Of a stretch of 64,000 nt of DNA, positions 33,119-41,558 are shown in pieces. The DNA comes from Gaiellasilicea sp963784895 (GTDB lineage: Bacteria > Actinomycetota > Thermoleophilia > Gaiellales > Gaiellaceae), in contig CAWATM010000007.1 of the NCBI GenBank assembly GCA_963784895.1, forward strand, positions 223,293 through 287,292. Direction: 5' to 3'. The translations under genes and the position numbers were made by a program. The notes beneath the pieces are model-generated. The model was not told the origin of the DNA. It was given only the letters and a program-made list of their open reading frames with translations, and searched no databases. Within the stretch, counting starts at the first letter, position 1. Each line of letters starts with the position of its first letter.

Positions 33119-34227
33119 GCTCGGCGCCGTATCGGCTGCCGCTGACACTCCCCCACCTGCGGCGGGCGCCAGGCGAGGGGGCGATCGCCGGCGTCTGCGC
33201 CGGCATCGGGCGCAGCCTGCGGGTCGACGCCACGCTCGTCCGGCTCACGTTCGCCCTGCTCGCGTTCGCCGGCGGTGCCGGGATCGTCGCCTACGGCGGC
33301 GCCTGGCTCGCGCTCGAGCCGGAGACCGGTCCGGCGCCGTCGCCGAAACGCCGGCTGCTCGGCTACGTCACGCTCGGGCTCGCCGGCGCGATCGCCCTGC
33401 GGGGCTTCGGCTTCTCCGACTCGCTGATCTGGCCCGCCGCACTCTGCGGGGCGGGGATCCTGCTCGCCAGGGGCCGGAGCGGCGCGGCCGTCGTGGCGGG
33501 ACTGTCGCTCGTCGCCGTCGGCGTCGTCGTCTTCGTCGACCAGAATGCGACCGGGGACGGCCGCGACGCGGCCTTCCAGTCGAGTGCGGTCGCAATCGCC
33601 CTCCTGCTCCTCCTCGGGCCCTGGGCCTGGAGGCTCGCGGCCGAGCGGAACGCGGAGCGGATCACCCGGATCCGCTTCGAGGAGCGCGCCGAGATGGCGG
33701 CGCGCATCCACGACTCCGTGCTGCAGACACTCGCCCTCGTGCAGCGCGAGTCGTCCGACCCGAAGCGCGTGGCCGCGCTCGCCCGCCGGCAGGAGCGCGA
33801 GCTCCGCGACTGGCTCTATCCCGACGCACGCGCCGAGGGCGCGAGCCTCGCCGCCGCGATCGACGCGGCCGCGGCCGAGGTCGAGGAGCTTCACGGCGTC
33901 CCGGTCGAGCTCGTCCGCACCGGCGACGTGCCGCTCGACGACCGGGTCGAAGCGCTCGTGCTCGCCGCGCGCGAGGCGATGGCGAACGCCGCCGAGCACT
34001 CCGGGGCCGAGGAGGTGTCCGCCTTCGTCGACGTCGGCGACGACGAGATCGCGGTCTACGTTCGCGACCGAGGCAAGGGCTTCGACACGAGCAAGGTCTC
34101 GAAGCGCAAGCACGGGATCGCCGAGTCGATCCGCGGCCGCATGGCTCGTGCGGGCGGGACCGCCGAGGTGACGTCGAAGCGCGGCGAGGGCACCGAGGTC
34201 GAGCTGCGACTCGGGGGAGGCACATGA
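33115..34227 (+). CDS. PspC-fused sensor histidine kinase
   Basis: 370 residues. The N-terminal PspC domain (APGEGAIAGVCAGIGRSLRV) runs to about residue 70. Three membrane helices follow (GYVTLGLAGAIALRGFGF; AAVVAGLSLVAVGVVVFVD; SSAVAIALLLLLGPWAWRL). The His-containing helix reads EMAARIHDSVLQTLALVQ, so the motif is HDSVLQ, and the ATPase domain has the N box (REAMANAAEHSGAEE) and the G region (DRGKGFD, HGIAESIRGRMARAGG). It most likely senses envelope stress and phosphorylates the regulator encoded next. Confidence 0.93.
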   Translation: MSSAPYRLPLTLPHLRRAPGEGAIAGVCAGIGRSLRVDATLVRLTFALLAFAGGAGIVAYGGAWLALEPETGPAPSPKRRLLGYVTLGLAGAIALRGFGFSDSLIWPAALCGAGILLARGRSGAAVVAGLSLVAVGVVVFVDQNATGDGRDAAFQSSAVAIALLLLLGPWAWRLAAERNAERITRIRFEERAEMAARIHDSVLQTLALVQRESSDPKRVAALARRQERELRDWLYPDARAEGASLAAAIDAAAAEVEELHGVPVELVRTGDVPLDDRVEALVLAAREAMANAAEHSGAEEVSAFVDVGDDEIAVYVRDRGKGFDTSKVSKRKHGIAESIRGRMARAGGTAEVTSKRGEGTEVELRLGGGT

Positions 34228-34856
34228 GCCGCCGCGTCGTGCTCGTGGACGACCACCACCTCTTCCGCTCCGGCGTTCGAGCGGAGCTGGGCGATGCCGT
34301 CGAGATCGTCGGCGAGGCCGGCTCGGTCGCGGAGGCGGTACCGCTGATCCGCGACCTCGACCCGGACGTCGTCCTGCTCGACGTGCACCTCCCGGACGGC
34401 GGCGGGCACGCGGTGATCGCGCAGGTCGCGCCCGAGCGGCCGGGCGTCCGCTTCCTCGCGCTCTCGGTCTCGGACGCGGCCGAGGACGTGATCGACGTGA
34501 TCCGCGCCGGCGCGCGCGGCTACGTGACGAAGACGATCTCCGGCGCCGATTTGGTGGACGCGATCAACCGCACCGCCGAGGGCGACGCCGTCTTCTCGCC
34601 CCGCCTCGCCGGCTTCGTCCTCGACGCCTTCCGCTCGGGCGAGGCCGCCGTCGACCCGGAGCTCGACACGCTGACGGCGCGCGAGCGCGAGGTGCTGCAG
34701 CTGATCGCGCGCGGCTACCGCTACAAGGAGATCGCCGCGCGCCTGCACCTCTCGGTGAAAACGGTCGAGAGCCATGTCTCCGCGGTGCTCAGGAAGCTGC
34801 AGCTCTCGAGCCGCCACGAGCTGACGCGCTGGGCCGCGGAGCGCCGCCTGATCTGA
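34224..34856 (+). CDS. NarL/FixJ-type response regulator
   Basis: 210 residues, start overlapping the kinase stop (ATGA). The receiver domain has the acidic pair DDHHLFRSG, phosphorylated Asp in DVVLLDVHLPDGGG, and the conserved Lys in GYVTKTISG. The GerE-type HTH is complete (LTAREREVLQLIARGYRYKE and LHLSVKTVESHVSAVLRKL). Partner of the PspC kinase. Together they make a classical envelope-stress two-component operon with the PspC/LiaF-like membrane protein upstream. Confidence 0.95.
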   Translation: MSRRVVLVDDHHLFRSGVRAELGDAVEIVGEAGSVAEAVPLIRDLDPDVVLLDVHLPDGGGHAVIAQVAPERPGVRFLALSVSDAAEDVIDVIRAGARGYVTKTISGADLVDAINRTAEGDAVFSPRLAGFVLDAFRSGEAAVDPELDTLTAREREVLQLIARGYRYKEIAARLHLSVKTVESHVSAVLRKLQLSSRHELTRWAAERRLI

Positions 34857-34869
34857 GCCGGTGACAGGG

Positions 34870-35880
34870 TTACTCGGCGGGCTTCTTCGCGCGCGACGGC
34901 TGCACGCGCTTCGGCTCGCCCGGCATCTTCGGGAACTGGGGCGGGTACGGCGCTTCGCCGACTCCGGCGACCTCCTCGCGCTCGACCCACTCGAGCAGCA
35001 GCTCGAGGTCGCAGACCGCGTCGTCGATGCCGGCCTGGACGTCGCCGAGTTCGGCGAACCGCTTCGGCATCGAGGCGAGCGTGAAGTCCTCCGTCTCCAC
35101 GTCCGGAAGCTCGTCCCACGTCACCGGTGCCGAGACCGTCGCGTCGGGCCTCCCGCGGACGGAGTACGCCGATGCGATCGTCCGGTCACGCGCGTTCTGG
35201 TTGTAGTCGATGAAGACGCGCTCGCCCCGCTCCTCCTTCCACCAGGCGGTCGTGACGAGCTCACTCCGGCGCTCGACCTCGCGCGCGAACGCGAGCGCGC
35301 AGCGGCGGACGACGGGGAACTCCCACTTCGGCTCGATCCGGCAGGCGACGTGGATGCCGCGGTTCCCGGACGTCTTCGGCCAGCCGGTCCACCCCATCTC
35401 GGCGAGCGTCTCCCGCACCACGGCCGCGACGCGCTTGCCGTCCTCGAACGACGTGCCCGGCTGGGGGTCGATGTCGATCCGCAGCTCGTCAGGCTTGTCG
35501 ACGTCCGCGCGCCGAGAGGGCCAGGGATGGAAGTCGACGACGGCGAGATTCGCCGCCCACGCCACCTGCGCGATCTCGGTGACGCAGAGCTCGTCGGCAT
35601 GCCGCCCCGACGGGAACGTCACCCGCGCCGCCTCCACCCACTCCGGCCGCTTCTCGGGCACGCGCTTCTGGTAGATCATCTCGCCCTCGACGCCGTCGGG
35701 AAAGCGGCGCAGCTGTGTCGGCCGCTCGTAGAGCGCGCGGACGATTCCCTCGCCGACCGAGAGGTAGTACTCGACCAGGTCGCGCTTCGTCTCCTGCCGG
35801 GCCGGAAAGAGCACCTTGTCCGGATTCGTCACCTTGACGACACGACTGCCGACCTCGAGCTCGATGAACGGCGAGGGCAC
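34870..35880 (-). CDS. second stand-alone LigD-type polymerase domain
   Basis: 336 residues from ATG 35880. The same fold as the gene at 19558: NPDKVLFPARQETKRDLVEY, EGEMIYQKRVPEKRPEWVEA, DxD in IDIDPQPGTSFED, SGNRGIHVAC, and YNQNARDRTIASAYSVRG. It has a longer C-terminus with a helix and basic end (KMPGEPKRVQPSRAKKPAE). The two polymerase-domain genes are clearly paralogues with only partial identity, so they may have separate repair jobs. Convergent with the response regulator. Confidence 0.93.
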   Translation of the reverse strand: MPSPFIELEVGSRVVKVTNPDKVLFPARQETKRDLVEYYLSVGEGIVRALYERPTQLRRFPDGVEGEMIYQKRVPEKRPEWVEAARVTFPSGRHADELCVTEIAQVAWAANLAVVDFHPWPSRRADVDKPDELRIDIDPQPGTSFEDGKRVAAVVRETLAEMGWTGWPKTSGNRGIHVACRIEPKWEFPVVRRCALAFAREVERRSELVTTAWWKEERGERVFIDYNQNARDRTIASAYSVRGRPDATVSAPVTWDELPDVETEDFTLASMPKRFAELGDVQAGIDDAVCDLELLLEWVEREEVAGVGEAPYPPQFPKMPGEPKRVQPSRAKKPAE

Positions 35881-35970
35881 GCCTGAAAGCTACCGCCGCG
35901 GACTTGACCTCGATCACCGCGAAGCAGAGGATCGTGTCTCGCGTTACATACACAGGGGAGGTAATCGCCC

Positions 35971-36907
35971 ATGTACGTCCGCCTCTTCGTGGCCGCCGCC
36001 ATCGCCGCCCTCGCGCTCCCGCTTGCCGGGGCCGCAGGGCCGTTCGACGCGGTGAGTACGTTCACGTACTCACAGAACATGCACCCGCTCGGCTTCTCGC
36101 CGCGGGAGAACACGACGGCGCCGTTCACGGCCAACTCGGACCTCGCCTTCTGGGGCCGCACGGCCTACCAGGGGAACTACGACGGCTTCCGGATCATCGA
36201 CATCTCGTCGCCCGCGAACCCGCGCGAGATCCTCGACTACCGGGACTGCTTTGGGAACCAGGGCGACGTCGTCGTCTGGGACAACATCCTCGTCCGCTCC
36301 TGGAACTCGCCCGCCCCGGCAGGCGCAACCTGCGACGGCGAGCCCGTTCTGCCGGGCGTCTTCGGCGCGTGGGAGGGCCTGCACGTCTTCGACATCAGCG
36401 ATCCGACGGACCCGGATCTCGTCGCCTCGATCGAAACGGAGTGCGGCTCGCACACGGCGAGCGGCGTCCCCGATCTCGCGAACGGGCGCCTGCTGATCTA
36501 CAACAGTCCGTCGAGCGGAGCCTGCCCCGGGCTCGACATCGTCGAGGTGCCGCTGGACGACCCGGCCGACGCGAGCTACCTGCGCTTCGAGCCGTCTGGG
36601 CGCAGCTGCCACGACACCGGCGTCATCCTCGGCGACGCGATGATGGCGGCCTGCGCCGGCGGCAACGGCTTCACCGTGTGGAGCCTCGATCCCGCCGAAT
36701 GCGGTCGAGATCGCGTACGCCGATCCGGCGCCGCTCGTGCCGACGCAGCTCGGCGGCGACTGGTCGACGTACTGGTACGACGGCTTCATCTACGAGTCCG
36801 ACATCACGCGCGGGCTGCTGATCTGGAATCTCAGCGACAGAGCCGTCGCGGGCGCCCGCAAGCTCGGGCACGTCAACCCACAGACGCAGGAGCTCACACT
36901 CGAGTGA
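35971..36907 (+). pseudogene. secreted LVIVD-repeat protein, frameshifted near 36697
   Basis: From ATG 35971 with a signal peptide (LFVAAAIAALALPLAGAAG). LVIVD-type beta-propeller repeats are seen as YDGFRIIDISSPANPREILD and WEGLHVFDISDPTDPDLVAS, with Cys-containing turns. After WSLDPA at about 36696 one base has to be skipped. The second frame continues NAVEIAYADPAPLVPTQLGG and DITRGLLIWNLSDRAV to a stop at 36905-36907. In the first frame the open reading runs on into the next gene, so a translational fusion would result if the shift is real. One extra base explains it. Confidence 0.88.
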
Positions 36908-37008
36908 ACGTCAGCCGGAGGGGGTGGCCGCGCCAGCGGTCGCCCCCTCCCCCGCGTGGTAGGTTCGAGGCTCGTCAGTCACCGGGTCGATACAGAGGAG
37001 AAGAGGGC

Positions 37009-37884
37009 ATGCGGAAGGTTCTGATTCCGGTCGTCATCGTCGCGCTCGCGATTGCAGCGGCGGCGGTCGGCGGCCGGGGGGAGGTGGCGGCGGCGGCGCC
37101 CGCGAGCTGCGCCAAGGCCAACCTCGATCTCGTCAAGGACGGGCAGCTCACGATCGGCACCGACAACCCGGCCTTCCCGCCGTGGTTCGCAGGCGGCGAG
37201 ACGAAGGGCCGGCCGTGGAAGATCAACGACCCGGCGAAGGGCCAGGGCTTCGAGCCGGCAGTCGCCTACGCCGTCGCGAAGCGGCTCGGCTTCGCCCGGA
37301 GCGAGGTCGTCTGGGTCTACTCGCCCTTCAACAAGACGATCGCGCCCGGAACCAAGGCCTTCGACTTCGCGATCAACCAGGTCTCGTACACGCCGCAGCG
37401 GGCGAAGGCACTCGGCTTCAGCGCCGGCTACTACTTCGTCAATCAGTCGATCGTCGGCGTCAAGGGCAAGCCGATCTCCTCCGCGCGCTCGATCGCCGGT
37501 CTCCGGCGCTACAAGCTGGGCGCCCAGCTCGGGACGACGAGCTACCAGTACATCGTCCGCAACATCAGGCCGAGCCAGTCGGTCGCGGTGTACGACACGA
37601 ACGACGCCGCGGTCGCAGCGCTGAAGAACGGCCAGATCGACGGCCTCGTCGTCGACCTGCCGACCGCGTTCTACGTCACCGCAGTGCAGGTGCCGAACGG
37701 GAAGATCATCGGCCAGTTCCAGGCGAAGGGGACGCAGGAGCGCTTCGGGATGGTCTTCCGCAAGGGCAACCCGCTGATCGCGTGCGTCAACAACGCGCTC
37801 GCGCAGATGAAGCGCACAGGCGTGCTGAAGCGGATCCAGCAGATCTGGCTCGCCAAGGTCACGGGCGCCCCGGTTCTCAAATGA
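37009..37884 (+). CDS. polar amino-acid ABC transporter, substrate-binding protein
   Basis: 291 residues from ATG 37009 with an AGAGGAGAAG ribosome site. Signal peptide first (LIPVVIVALAIAAAAVGG), then the SBP_bac_3 fold: GQLTIGTDNPAFPPWFAGG, GFEPAVAYAVAKRLG, FAINQVSYTPQRAKAL and LKNGQIDGLVVDLPTAF. It delivers amino acids or a similar small polar molecule to the permease. It is the first gene of a three-gene uptake operon, and its stop overlaps the ATG of the permease frame (ATGA). Confidence 0.93.
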   Translation: MRKVLIPVVIVALAIAAAAVGGRGEVAAAAPASCAKANLDLVKDGQLTIGTDNPAFPPWFAGGETKGRPWKINDPAKGQGFEPAVAYAVAKRLGFARSEVVWVYSPFNKTIAPGTKAFDFAINQVSYTPQRAKALGFSAGYYFVNQSIVGVKGKPISSARSIAGLRRYKLGAQLGTTSYQYIVRNIRPSQSVAVYDTNDAAVAALKNGQIDGLVVDLPTAFYVTAVQVPNGKIIGQFQAKGTQERFGMVFRKGNPLIACVNNALAQMKRTGVLKRIQQIWLAKVTGAPVLK

Positions 37885-37901
37885 CGCAGCTCCTGAAGTA
37901 A

Positions 37902-38729
37902 CTGGGCCGGTCTTCGAAGATCCTCGGGGGTGGCGGCGCCGGTCGCGCCGTCACCCTCGCGCTCGTCTCGACGTTCGTCCTCTTTGCGGCGCTCGTCTAC
38001 GGCATCACGCACGCACCGAACTGGCCCGAGGTCAAGGCTGCGTTCTTCGACTGGGACGCGTACCAACGCTCCTTCCCCGCGATCGCGGATGCGTTCCTGC
38101 TGAACGTGAAGATCTTCTGCATCGCGGAGGCGATCATCCTCGTCACCGCGCTCGGGCTCGCCGTGCTGCGCAGCCTTCCGGGGCCTGTCTTCTTCCCGGT
38201 GCGCGTGCTTGCAATTGCGTACGCCGACTTCTTCCGCGGCGTGCCGACAATCCTCGTGATCGCGCTGCTCGGCTTTGGCGCGCCGGCGCTCGCGATCGAG
38301 GGGGTCCCCACCTCGACGACCTTCTGGGGCGTCGTCTCGCTCGTCCTCATCTACACCGCCTACGTCTCCGAGGTCTACCGCGCGGGAATCGAGTCGGTGC
38401 ATCCGAGCCAGGAGGCGGCCGCGCGCTCGCTCGGGCTGACGCGGGGGCAGGCACTCGCCTCGGTCGTGCTGCCGCAGGCCGTGCGCCGCGTGATCCCACC
38501 GCTCCTGAACGACTTCATCGGCCTGCAGAAGGACACGGCGCTCGTCGGCATCGTCGGCGCGGTGGAGGCGTTCAAGCAGGCGCAGATCGAGGTCTCGGCC
38601 GACTTCAACTTCACCCACTACCTCGTCGCGGCGACGCTCTTCGTCGCGATCACGATCCCGCTCGCGCGGTTCACCGACTGGCTCGTCGCCCGCGACCGGC
38701 GCAAGCGGCAGGCCGGGAGCCTCGTATGA
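37902..38729 (+). CDS. polar amino-acid ABC transporter, permease (in-frame TAA after codon 6)
   Basis: The expected start is ATG 37881, but codon 7 is TAA (37899-37901). After it the frame is open with a hydrophobic first helix (AVTLALVSTFVLFAALVYG) and the EAA motif EAAARSLGLTRGQALASVVL at the usual place. The only start codons without a stop are CTG 37902 or GTG 38106, and GTG 38106 would delete the first helix. A C-to-T change in a CAA codon would account for the stop. The stop codon overlaps the ATP-binding gene start (ATGA). The protein forms the membrane channel. Confidence 0.85.
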   Translation: MGRSSKILGGGGAGRAVTLALVSTFVLFAALVYGITHAPNWPEVKAAFFDWDAYQRSFPAIADAFLLNVKIFCIAEAIILVTALGLAVLRSLPGPVFFPVRVLAIAYADFFRGVPTILVIALLGFGAPALAIEGVPTSTTFWGVVSLVLIYTAYVSEVYRAGIESVHPSQEAAARSLGLTRGQALASVVLPQAVRRVIPPLLNDFIGLQKDTALVGIVGAVEAFKQAQIEVSADFNFTHYLVAATLFVAITIPLARFTDWLVARDRRKRQAGSLV

Positions 38730-39469
38730 GCGCGGTCGAGATCGTCGACCTGACCAAGCGCTTCGGCAAGAACGAGGTGCTGCGCGGGATCGACCTCGAC
38801 GTCGCAGAGCACGAGGTGGTCTGCCTGATCGGCGCGTCCGGCTCCGGCAAGTCGACCCTGCTCCGCTGCATCAACCTGCTCGAGCCGGTCGACGCGGGCC
38901 GGATCGTCGTCGGCGGCGAGGAGATCACCGCGCGCGGCGTCGACGTCAACCGGATCCGCCGCGGAATCGGAATCGTCTTCCAGGCCTACAACCTCTTTCC
39001 GCACATGACCGTGCTCGAGAACGTGACGCTCGGGCCGCGCAAGGCGCTCGGGCTCTCGCGGCGCGAGGCGGCGGAGCAGGCGGGCGAGCTGCTGACGCGC
39101 TTCGGGCTCGCCGACAAGCGGGACGACTACCCGGACCGGCTCTCGGGCGGCCAGCAGCAGCGGGTCGCGATCGTCCGTGCGCTGGCGATGCGACCGGAGC
39201 TGATGCTGCTCGACGAGGTCACGAGCGCGCTCGACCCGGAGCTCGTCGCCGAGGTGCTGCGCGTGATCCGCGAGCTGGCGGAGGGCGGGATGACGATGCT
39301 GATCGCGACCCATGAGATGGGCTTCGCGCGCGACATCGCCAACCGCGTCTGCTTCCTCGACGCCGGGGTCATTCTCGAGCAGGGGCCGCCGGAGCGGATC
39401 TTCAGCTCGCCCGAGCAGCCGCGAACACGTCAGTTCCTCGACCGGATCATCGAAGCGGGACGCCTGTGA
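38726..39469 (+). CDS. polar amino-acid ABC transporter, ATP-binding protein
   Basis: 247 residues. Walker A is IGASGSGKSTLLRC, the signature SGGQQQRVAIVRALAM, Walker B LMLLDEVTSALDPELV, the switch His in MLIATHEMGFARDIA, and the Q loop FQAYNLFPHMT. Members of the HisP/GlnQ group power amino-acid import. Third gene of the operon with the binding protein and permease. It carries a normal length and no extra domain. Confidence 0.96.
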   Translation: MSAVEIVDLTKRFGKNEVLRGIDLDVAEHEVVCLIGASGSGKSTLLRCINLLEPVDAGRIVVGGEEITARGVDVNRIRRGIGIVFQAYNLFPHMTVLENVTLGPRKALGLSRREAAEQAGELLTRFGLADKRDDYPDRLSGGQQQRVAIVRALAMRPELMLLDEVTSALDPELVAEVLRVIRELAEGGMTMLIATHEMGFARDIANRVCFLDAGVILEQGPPERIFSSPEQPRTRQFLDRIIEAGRL

Positions 39470-39482
39470 CTTGCCGCAAGGA

Positions 39483-39499
39483 AGGCGGCAAAGCCGCCT
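39483..39499 (+). terminator. short GC hairpin after the ABC operon
   Basis: AGGCGGC at 39483-39489 pairs exactly with GCCGCCT at 39493-39499 over an AAA loop. It is 13 bases after the ATPase stop. No T-run, so the termination role is tentative. Confidence 0.45.
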
Positions 39500-39560
39500 C
39501 CCGCGGGAAAAGGCAAGAGCCCTGAAGTAGAAGAGCAGTAGAGCGGCTTACACTTCAATC

Positions 39561-39854
39561 GTGCTGGAGAACAACACCACCCGCGACGTCGTGCTGGAGC
39601 CGCTGGACGACTGGATCGTCGTCGAGCCGCTCGACGACTCGGAGACGGCGAGCGGACTGATCGTCCCGATCAACGAGGGCGCGCAGACGCGGCAGGCGAT
39701 CGTCGCCGCCGTCGGCCCCGACGTCGAGTCGATCGACCCCGGCGACAAGGTGCTGTTCCCGCGCGACGCCGGCTTCGAGGTCAGGCTCGCCCGGTCGGCG
39801 CACCGCGTCCGCGTGCTCCGCCGCGAGGACCTGCTCGCCCGCATCCACGACTAG
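39561..39854 (+). CDS. groES: co-chaperonin GroES
   Basis: 97 residues from GTG 39561. The beta-barrel and mobile loop are standard: VLEPLDDWIVVEPLDDSETA, SGLIVPINEGAQTRQAIVAA and PGDKVLFPRDAGFEVRLA. It caps the GroEL ring in protein folding. There is no groEL gene in the window, so this is a stand-alone copy. The surroundings do not show a HrcA CIRCE element by eye. A strong hairpin terminator follows. Confidence 0.92.
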   Translation: MLENNTTRDVVLEPLDDWIVVEPLDDSETASGLIVPINEGAQTRQAIVAAVGPDVESIDPGDKVLFPRDAGFEVRLARSAHRVRVLRREDLLARIHD

Positions 39855-39902
39855 CTCGTGTACGGGATCCGGAGCGAAGCGGCCCTTTAGGGGTCTACGC
39901 GC

Positions 39903-39932
39903 GAAGAGCATCCGCTTTCGCGGATGCTCTTC
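39903..39932 (+). terminator. 12-bp perfect hairpin terminator
   Basis: GAAGAGCATCCG at 39903-39914 pairs base for base with CGGATGCTCTTC at 39921-39932 around CTTTCG. It lies 49 bases after groES. No T-run follows beyond the stem itself, but the stem is strong. Confidence 0.7.
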
Positions 39933-40349
39933 CTGCGCCATGAGGCGAAGGCGATCCGCCGCATGGATCGAGCTTCCGCCTCGTGGAGGGTCGTTGCCCC
40001 GCCGCTGGGGCTACGAACCACTGTCGCCATCCTGCGCGACGAGCGCCGCTTCACGCCATCCCCCAGCCTGAGTTGACCGCGCTACTTCACTTGAACGAGG
40101 GATCGGGCGGAGCCGCTCTGCGGACGATGAACAGGTCGTCAAGCTCAGCGCCGTGGGAAGCCGCAGCCCACCGTGCAGAGTCTCGAGAGACCGCGTCAGG
40201 CGCAATTCCCAGTGCCGAACCGCGGTCTTTCGCACGTCTGAAGAGAGAACGCCGGAGACCCGCCGCCCGCGGGTCTTCAGCGTCCTGCTGCGAAATCATC
40301 CCCGCAGGGTGACGCGCCCGCCCTGGATCGGCTCCATGCTCGGGCGAAC
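39933..40349. other. 417-bp gap with no recognisable gene
   Basis: The stretch between the groES terminator and the start of the small membrane gene has only short, low-quality open frames on both strands. I see no tRNA, repeat or clear promoter. A promoter for 40350 probably lies in its last 100 bases. Confidence 0.5.
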
Positions 40350-40553
40350 ATGCTCGTCCGACTCCTCATCATCGCCGCAGTCGCGCTGTTCCTCGTCGCC
40401 TGGTTCCGCGCCGTGCTCGGGCTCTATCGCCGCGACGACCTGTCGAGCTCGGCCAAGGCGGCCTGGGCAATCATCATGCTCGTGCTGCCCTTCGTCGGCC
40501 TAGCCGCGTACACGCTGATGGCCGCGCGGCCGCCTGACAGCCGCAGCAGATGA
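40350..40553 (+). CDS. small membrane protein (phospholipase D nuclease N-terminal-like)
   Basis: 67 residues from ATG 40350. Two transmembrane helices (LLIIAAVALFLVAWFRAVLG; AWAIIMLVLPFVGLAAYTLM) are linked by LYRRDDLSSSAKA. The helix-loop-helix with a W-x-x-x-x-x-x-P-x-x-G motif matches the PLDc_N family. Its stop overlaps the ATG of the following tiny gene. No downstream nuclease domain is present, as in many small actinobacterial copies. Confidence 0.85.
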   Translation: MLVRLLIIAAVALFLVAWFRAVLGLYRRDDLSSSAKAAWAIIMLVLPFVGLAAYTLMAARPPDSRSR

Positions 40554-40729
40554 AGCACGCGGTCATCACGATCGCGGGCCCAAACTTCACCGATTTCGAG
40601 GAAGTCGAGCTGCTGGCCTTCCCGGCCGAGGGCGACCCGATCCAGACGAAGTACGGCACCTGCATCGTCACGGGCGTCCAGGTCGCGAACGGCGGCCAAG
40701 ACGGCAAGATCGACTGCCGCCTGCCCTGA
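40550..40729 (+). CDS. tiny hypothetical protein (59 aa)
   Basis: ATG 40550 overlaps the previous stop (ATGA) and the frame ends at 40727-40729. It has one Cys pair (GTCIVTGVQVANGG and KIDCRLP) and no hydrophobic helix, so it is soluble. The start overlap and length argue for translation. The family is unknown to me. It may belong to the same unit as the DUF4239 gene four bases later. Confidence 0.7.
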   Translation: MKHAVITIAGPNFTDFEEVELLAFPAEGDPIQTKYGTCIVTGVQVANGGQDGKIDCRLP

Positions 40730-40733
40730 CCGC

Positions 40734-41558
40734 ATGAGCCTCGTCTGGGGATCCCTCGCCGTGATCGCCGTCGCGGCAGTCGCGATCACCGCGCTCTTGC
40801 TCGTTCGCCGTGGCGCCCCCGACGGCAGCTACTTCAACGACGGCGACCGAGCCTCAGGCGTGTTCGGCGTGCTCGCGACAGGCTTCTCCGTGCTGCTCGG
40901 CTTCATCGTCTTCCTCGCCTTCACGAGCTACGACGAGTCGCGACGCGGCGCCGAGGATGAGGCGCTCGCCGTCGCGCAGCAGTTCCAGACGGCGCAGTTC
41001 CTCCCCGCCGAGACTGGGCGGCGGGCCGCGGACGAGCTCGTCTGCTACGCGCGCTCGATCGTCTACGGCGAGTGGCCCCGGATGGAGGACGGGACGATCG
41101 ACGACAGCATCAACCCCTGGGGCGTCGCCCTGTTCCGGACGCTCAAGGCCGCCGAGCCGGGCACCAACACCGAGCAGTCGGCCTACGACAAATGGTTCGA
41201 CCAGACATCGGAGCGCGAGCTCGCGCGGCAGGCCCGGCTCCACGCGGCGGACGGCGTGATTCCCGCGCCGGTCTGGTTCGTTCTGTTCCTGATCGCGCTG
41301 GTGATCTTCGGCTACATGCTCTTCTTCGCCGACAGCGGCGAGCGCGCAATCGTGCAGGCGACGCTGATCGGCTCGGTCGCGATCGTGATCGGCGCCATGC
41401 TCGTCTCCATCTCCGTCCTCGATGCGCCGTTCCGGCCGGGGCCGGGGAGCGTCGAGCCGGTCGCGATGCTGCGGACGCTCGACATCCTCGAACAGGGCCG
41501 CGCGGTCGTCGGCACCACCGGCGCACTGCCCTGCACCGCGGAGGGGGTTCCGTCGTGA
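40734..41558 (+). CDS. DUF4239 membrane protein (bestrophin-like)
   Basis: 274 residues from ATG 40734. A first membrane helix (GSLAVIAVAAVAITALLLV), a second near residue 45 (VLATGFSVLLGFIVFLAF) and then a soluble region with a YDESRRGAEDEALAVAQQ helix and paired helices at the end (WFVLFLIALVIFGYMLFF; SVAIVIGAMLVSISVL). This is the DUF4239 family, thought to be membrane proteins related to bestrophins. Its stop overlaps the next gene start (GTGA). Confidence 0.88.
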   Translation: MSLVWGSLAVIAVAAVAITALLLVRRGAPDGSYFNDGDRASGVFGVLATGFSVLLGFIVFLAFTSYDESRRGAEDEALAVAQQFQTAQFLPAETGRRAADELVCYARSIVYGEWPRMEDGTIDDSINPWGVALFRTLKAAEPGTNTEQSAYDKWFDQTSERELARQARLHAADGVIPAPVWFVLFLIALVIFGYMLFFADSGERAIVQATLIGSVAIVIGAMLVSISVLDAPFRPGPGSVEPVAMLRTLDILEQGRAVVGTTGALPCTAEGVPS

